DNA of 38,122 nt. Origin: Elysia marginata (taxonomy: Eukaryota; Mollusca; Gastropoda; Plakobranchidae). The position numbers were made by a program, and so were the translations under genes. Within the stretch, counting starts at the first letter, position 1. Every line of letters starts with the position of its first letter. The notes below the pieces were generated by a model. It was not told where the DNA came from and searched no databases. It was given only the letters and a program-made list of their open reading frames with translations. This document shows positions 33,482 through 38,122 of the stretch, one piece after another. The stretch lies in assembly GCA_019649035.1 (NCBI GenBank), contig BMAT01008239.1, forward strand, positions 195,049 to 233,170, read 5' to 3'.

Positions 33482-34380
33482 CCGCACAGACCTAACTTAG
33501 TCTACCTTGCAGACGACATATTAATGCCATCACCACTGTCACAGATAGAAACTGAAAGTAGGCCTAGGCTACACATAAAATAGATGGTTTGCTTAGGTTT
33601 TTTCCTACAAATTTTACTAAATATTACTTAAGTTAAAGATATATTCATGAAGGGTTCTCGAAGGTTTTCAAAGGTTCTCAAGAAAAAGCAGTAGCCTACC
33701 CTTTGAGTTTAAGATTATAAGAACTGCATTCTAAAACACTCTGACAAATGGCTAAGTCTTGATAACCGCAGTTGTTATTCAATAGTGCCACTACCGACTC
33801 TTAAATAACAGTGGACGCCTTTAGTCTAAAGACTAAATCCAGATGTAGATCTAGATTCTAGATTCTAGTGAGTAGCCCAGCCCCAGTTGCTCTGTGTATC
33901 AGAAATACCAAGAATAGAATCTAGGCTATGGAGACAATACGGGATAATCCTGGCACTGGCCCGCTGGCAGGACTGACGATATGAAGGGGATGATAACCCA
34001 TTTTTAACACCAGCGGGCCAATCCCTTGATTAAGCCGACAATACATTAATTTACTCCTGAGAAAAACAGAGAAGAAAATAGGAGACAAACACAGATATTA
34101 AAGAACCTAGATCTAGATCTAGACTTAAGTATAGATCCAGAATCTGTAGAGTTGCTCGAGCATATAGCTTATATCTAGATCTAGATCTGCTCTACCTGGT
34201 TTGGATAATAAGTGAGATGAGTCTGACTAACCTAATCTATTGTGACCTAGGGGCTAGCTCTAGATCAAAATAAACAAAGATAACCCTTGGCTAGCCCTCC
34301 ATGACCATGACATCATAACATTAGGGCCGAGGCAAAGAGTGTTCAACAAAACAAACACTGAAAACAATGATTTTTCTTAG
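33482..34380. other. Noncoding stretch with CTAGATCT word clusters
   Basis: No gene. It holds clusters of AGATCT/CTAGAT words at 33841-33868, 34106-34122 and 34171-34189, and an 11-bp inverted repeat at 33957-34020. Confidence 0.6.
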
Positions 34381-34600
34381 CGAAACAACCTTTTGAAAGT
34401 TTTGTAACATGGAGGTACAAAAGATCGCAGGAGTCATTCAAGATGGCGGCGAGACACTGCAGACTTCACTGCACATTTCACGAATCGCTCCATCGACGGG
34501 TTCCGGGAATGCTCGGTTCCGAGGTGGCCGCCATTTTGTTTTGTATACATCGGACCAAAATAATACTGAGCGAGTCTTCTGATCTCACCGTACGCATTTT
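34380..34600. promoter_or_regulatory. Probable promoter with two divergent YY1-like sites
   Basis: CAAGATGGCGGC at 34439-34450 (+) and its near mirror GCCGCCATTTTG at 34527-34538 (CAAAATGGCGGC on the minus strand) are YY1-type motifs, which in animals often sit just downstream of the start of housekeeping transcripts and point along them. TTCCGG (ETS-like) lies between them at 34501, and the block is CpG-rich compared with its surroundings. The minus-pointing site is well placed for the 5' end of ZRANB1, whose 5' UTR appears to be spliced from upstream of 28542. No gene is evident for the plus-pointing site. Assignment is inferred. Confidence 0.5.
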
Positions 34601-35347
34601 TTTTCTATTAATTCAAAAGAACAATGTTTCTGTTTGATGACATTGTAACTAAAATATTCACAACTGAAGATATGAAAAATGGTGGATAGATGAAAAAGGG
34701 TTGATAGATTGTAGGTTAGCCTTAATAAAACTGTGAATTCGGTAGCTTGTTTCTGCGTGTAATGAAACTTTTTCTAATAGATCTTAAAACTGACGTGTTT
34801 TTTTTAGTTACGCCCCATGGCTAAATGACAATTGCGTGTCTTTTAGGCACGCTTTGCTATGACAATTGGTTGCACGCACAGAAGGCTCTCGATTTGTTCG
34901 TGACAATTGAACGCACTGTTTAACCGTAGGTTACGAGAGCGCAAATGATCGTTCTTTTTGGAAAACTTCCTCTTTGAAGTAAATTGCTTGCAGGCAAAAA
35001 CGATAATTTTGCGCTCTATTCTCATTGCCAATAGTGCCGACTTAGCGGGTACTCTAGCCATTATTTTAGAGAGGGAGAAACGTATGCAAGGGATAGAACC
35101 TCATCTCATACAGGACACCATGGAAAGTGTGAGTCAGGAACTTAACGGTTGTTTAAAGGACATAATTGTTCACAGTCGTGTGCAGGACATGGACTAATGA
35201 ATCAATGCCAATTAAATAAAGTCGTGCAAGTTAGTGTCAAACTTGCTTATAGGCGCAAATATATTGAATATATTTATGTTCAAGATAAACACATCAACAA
35301 ACAGTACTGATACTGATTTGTCGTCGGCAGTCAGATTCCTTTAAATA
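34601..35347. other. Unassigned stretch with repeated TGACAATTG and an inverted repeat
   Basis: TGACAATTG occurs at 34826, 34860 and 34901. An imperfect 18-bp inverted repeat (AGAGCGCAAA-TGATCGTT) lies at 34936-34953 and 34999-35017. A 79-codon frame without ATG at 34958-35197 is protein-like in composition but not recognised. Confidence 0.4.
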
Positions 35348-35792
35348 GTGTCTTGTCTAATATTTGTAGCTAGCAGTTCAAAAGGCTATAAGAAAGAGCA
35401 ATCGAGATATAGGACAATCCAGCCAATCCTCCATTGTACTTACTGTAATGAGGTCAATTTTCAGGAATACTCTTTCTTCGATTGTGCAAAACTTAAACGA
35501 TTATGGAAGGAAATTGAAAGCCAAATCAGTGTATGTTATGAAAAGAGGTTTGTTTTAGACGCTCTGTCAGTGTTATTAGGAATTACAACAACTTCCGCCA
35601 GGTACATAAACAGTTCGTTACAACCTTAACCGAGCACGTTTGGAATTTGAAGGCTGCACACATAAAATACACTCTATCATGGAAAACACTCGAAAGAACA
35701 CATTACCATACTCTGCTAAAAAAATAGCGCAATCTCTGCCTACCAGAAAAGTAAGCAATACTTTCAAAAAAAAAGCCAACATCCCCCCCCCC

Positions 35793-35836
<44 letters not shown>
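35348..35836 (+). mobile_element. 5'-truncated LINE fragment (L1/Tx1-like C-terminus) with poly-A tail
   Basis: The translation includes LHCTYCNE...EYSFFDCAKLKRLWKEIESQI and then LDALSVLLGI, the C..C...H/Y..C...W pattern found after the reverse transcriptase in L1- and Tx1-type elements. A shift in frame near 35605 continues into WNLKAAHIKYTLSWKTLE. The sequence ends in a run of C and then about 45 A (35793-35836), consistent with a retrotransposed tail. Five-prime boundary uncertain. Confidence 0.6.
35784..35836. repeat. C10 / A45 homopolymer tract
   Basis: About ten C followed by a long A run; lengths in such tracts are unreliable in assemblies. Confidence 0.9.
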
Positions 35837-35838
<2 letters not shown>

Positions 35839-36030
35839 AAAGAAAAAAGAAAGGAGATTATTTTCTCACATTGTCCTCATTGGAGAAGACACCCTCTAGA
35901 ACAATACAACCATAACAAGACCTAAACGAAACAAAACTACCTGCATAATAGCTTGCCTAAAGAGTGCGTCCAGGCAGGGGTCGTATGAGGTATAGTGTAG
36001 TAAGCCAAGAATGTTGGTAATTTTTCAGTA
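35837..36030. other. Short spacer
   Basis: Nothing recognised between the poly-A tail and the GATA repeats. Confidence 0.6.
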
Positions 36031-36031
36031 C

Positions 36032-36076
<45 letters not shown>

Positions 36077-36261
36077 GGATAGATAGATAGACAGATAGAT
36101 AGATAGATAGATTCTAGGTTTTTTATGTCATGAAATACACTGCTCAACTTGTATAAGGAGATTTGGTATACATGGTAGCCTAGCCCTACCTTATTTAGGT
36201 GGATAGATAGATAGATAGATAGAAAGATAGAGAGATAGATAGATAGATAGATAGATGGATG

Positions 36262-36308
<47 letters not shown>

Positions 36309-36316
36309 GGATAGAT
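36031..36316. repeat. Two (GATA)n microsatellite blocks
   Basis: GATA repeats with a few GATG, GACA and AAAG variants at 36031-36112 and 36201-36316, separated by about 90 unique bases. The Ser/Ile/Tyr/Leu open frame on the other strand is produced by the repeat. Confidence 0.95.
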
Positions 36317-36562
36317 GTTTTCCTGATAGAGTACATGATTCAAAAGTGCTCAACTGCTAAAAAGGAGCTTATATAAATATCCATACGGGCTCAGAAGGCA
36401 ACCATAACAAACTTTACTTGAAGAAAGCAACAAGCTAGAAACAGTTGCCTTTGGTTGCCTTTGGTGCGATTTGGATCTTCCCGTTCAAGTAAGCGAGTCG
36501 CTTAGAGAGGCTTAGCAAGGACCTCCTAGCGTAGTGGCGACATAGTATAAGCTATGCTTCTC

Positions 36563-36690
36563 CAAGTGGCAAGGCGGTGGGTGCCGAAGCATCTATAAGT
36601 CGAAGGTTCGAATCACACTAAAGGCAGCATTCCGGGCATTTCCACTAAAAAGCCTACTTCTCTCTTTGTGCTAATTTCATACCTTTATAA
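36563..36690 (+). mobile_element. tRNA-derived SINE, copy 2
   Basis: AGTGGCAAGGCGGTGGG (A box) and, about 40 bases on, AAGGTTCGAATC (a perfect B box core), then TAAAGGCAGCATTCCGGGCATTTCC and AAGCCTACTTC, matching the copy at 2327-2460. The better-preserved promoter boxes suggest it is younger. It may extend further left, but only the part shared by both copies is claimed. Confidence 0.7.
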
Positions 36691-37909
36691 TATTTCAATC
36701 ATTTGATTGCGCAGTGGCTGTCTCCACTATTCATTCTGAAAGCTAGAAACAGACCTGTCGTAAGGTAGGCCTTATAAGTCCTTATTGATATACATTTATT
36801 TATTTAGATAGATATATAGACAACGTTCCTGAACCTGAACCATAAATCGCTCTGTTTTAGAAATGAACACATTAAAAAACTTTTCACATATCATAATTAA
36901 GTTTGTTATGTCCTGCGCAATCCTCACTCTTCAACAACCAATTGCAGGTTCTAGATAAGGTGGTTCGCATGATTGTGGAATCTTTAGCTTAATAAAAATT
37001 GATCTAATGCCTGGTCCGGTTTATTCATGAACACTGGGACTTTCTGTAGTCTGCTGGTTCAAACTTTTCTCTCACACAAAACGTTTCTGAACTTTTCAGA
37101 TATTTATAACCTGCTATAGAGCATCAGCGTGGCATATGATATGGCATACACTTGAGGACAGAGACGACGTTGGCTGCTTCAAGCTCTACTTTAATTTCAA
37201 ATGTTTTTTTTTTATTTTTCTATTGAGATCAGTGCATCTGTGTCATTTTTATGCTAGGCCTGAACTTGATAAACTTGTTTAGTTCTTTTACCACGAACTC
37301 ATAAAATAGATGACCACGAGTCAGATTAACAAGAAACGAAAGAGTATTTAAAAACCATTTTGTCAATAAACACATGGCAGAAGCAATCGTAACAGCTTTG
37401 GAATTTCGAATACGTGAGCACTACAAGATAAGGAACACAGAATTGCTTTATTAAAAAAAAAAACCATCATGGCTTCAGTGAATCATTTCTTTTGTGACTT
37501 AACAAAACAATTCTTTGTCAAATATGGGTTAAAAACATAGGGAAAAGAGATTTTTTTAAAAATTCCTTACAACCTCCATCTCTCAAGGACATACCTTCAA
37601 ATTAAAAATTGATATGCTCCTTTTTCCTTTTTTTTCCTTTGTCTTTTTCCTTGATCATAATATACAGATTTTTAGATTATTGAATAGTTGTTTATGACAT
37701 TTTAATGTGTCTCTAAATATTGAATATGGCGTTTGCATATGATTTTCCCGTGGTTCATTTGTTAATGAACTTGAATTACTTCAGAATTGAAAATTAAGAT
37801 TTCTCTTTTGGTACCCCTACAAACGTGATTTTAAAGAAAGATAATCATGAGTAACAACAAGGACCGTAACATCGTAATGAAAAACAACAGCAGCGAATTT
37901 GCAAATGGT
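36691..37909. other. Noncoding stretch before the ferritin gene
   Basis: AT-rich DNA. I see no gene or recognised repeat. Confidence 0.6.
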
Positions 37910-37915
37910 TTTATT
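37910..37915 (-). terminator. Candidate poly-A signal of the ferritin gene
   Basis: AATAAA on the minus strand, 33 bases after the ferritin stop codon. Confidence 0.5.
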
Positions 37916-37948
37916 TTTTCCAACACACTAATACTCTATAATCTACAA

Positions 37949-38122
37949 TCACTTTTTCTGCAAATGTTCATCGAAAATGAACTCTCCCAACTTATAGTTT
38001 CGGCCTGATCTTGAAGCAAACCGGCGCAGTCTGTAGACGTGTTGACCGATCTCATAGATAGCGTGGACTTGCTCTTCCAGGAACTCGTGCTCCAGAAGGT
38101 GGCCCAACTGGCAGGGGATAGC
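37949..38122 (-). CDS. Ferritin family protein, C-terminal end (partial)
   Basis: Iron-storage protein of the 24-subunit cage. The window holds the last 57 codons and the TGA (37949-37951). LGHLLEHEFLEEQVHAIYEI matches the start of ferritin helix D (DFLE..YL.EQV.AI.E). GQHVYRLRRF continues it, and LGEFIFDEHL matches the short helix E (LGEYLFDK). Between D and E is a basic stretch (ASRSGRNYK) in place of the short family turn; with the poorly conserved C-terminus this marks a divergent member rather than a standard heavy chain. The ferroxidase centre, any signal peptide and the 5' iron-responsive element lie outside the window, so cytosolic and secreted or yolk-type forms cannot be told apart. 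Confidence 0.87.
   Translation of the reverse strand, partial: AIPCQLGHLLEHEFLEEQVHAIYEIGQHVYRLRRFASRSGRNYKLGEFIFDEHLQKK

Noticed and set aside
34443-34637. Plus-strand frame starting MAARHCRLHC
   Set aside because: The ATG is the one inside the YY1-type motif AAGATGGCGGC, a common false start in promoters; the frame shows no motif.
36031-36336. Ser/Ile/Tyr/Leu-rich minus-strand frame
   Set aside because: Translation of GATA repeats.

Overview
The window is AT-rich metazoan DNA with spliced genes, large introns and many decayed transposons. It contains no bacterial features. The gene set, the tRNA-derived SINEs, the mixed LINE remnants and the TTAA-flanked piggyBac element fit a mollusc, probably a gastropod; this is inferred from style and content, not proven. 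An assembly gap lies at 18783-19354.

Left part (1-8 kb, + strand): the 3' portion of a MAP-kinase phosphatase gene of the DUSP1/2/4/5 type occupies 1190-4595 in three exons. It holds the end of the rhodanese-like domain, the complete catalytic domain with the HC(X5)R signature, and a long Ser/Thr-rich tail ending in a PLNLS motif. Its upstream intron holds a dead LINE fragment whose tail runs into a large TAC/TTA microsatellite, and an old SINE lies in the next intron. Downstream is a 1.56 kb DNA transposon with terminal inverted repeats and no recognisable transposase.

Middle part (8-28.5 kb): 7.9-11.3 kb shows no gene. 11.3-17.6 kb has no convincing coding frame and may include a long 3' UTR. 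From 28510 down to 17623 on the minus strand lies a complete ZRANB1/TRABID deubiquitinase in eight coding exons. Their joined length is 2289 nt (762 codons plus stop), and the splice phases agree at every junction. It has three NZF zinc fingers, the ankyrin-like ubiquitin-binding domain and the OTU domain with catalytic Cys494 and His634. Its introns hold a LINE nested in another LINE (the inner one with a 13-bp target duplication), a SINE whose 3' tail resembles the host LINE tail, partial duplicates of an exon edge, and one end of a piggyBac-like element running towards the gap.

Right part (28.5-38.1 kb): a 2.78 kb piggyBac element with TTAA at both ends and a frameshifted, catalytically substituted transposase (30700-33477); clusters of AGATCT/CTAGAT words; a probable promoter with two YY1-like sites facing opposite ways near 34.5 kb; a decayed LINE with a poly-A tail; GATA microsatellites; a second SINE copy; and, at the right edge, the last exon of a ferritin-family gene on the minus strand.

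The three cellular genes (phosphatase, ubiquitin-chain editor, ferritin) show no sign of forming one system. They are ordinary neighbours in a transposon-rich region. The main interest lies in the repeat architecture and in a few protein details.
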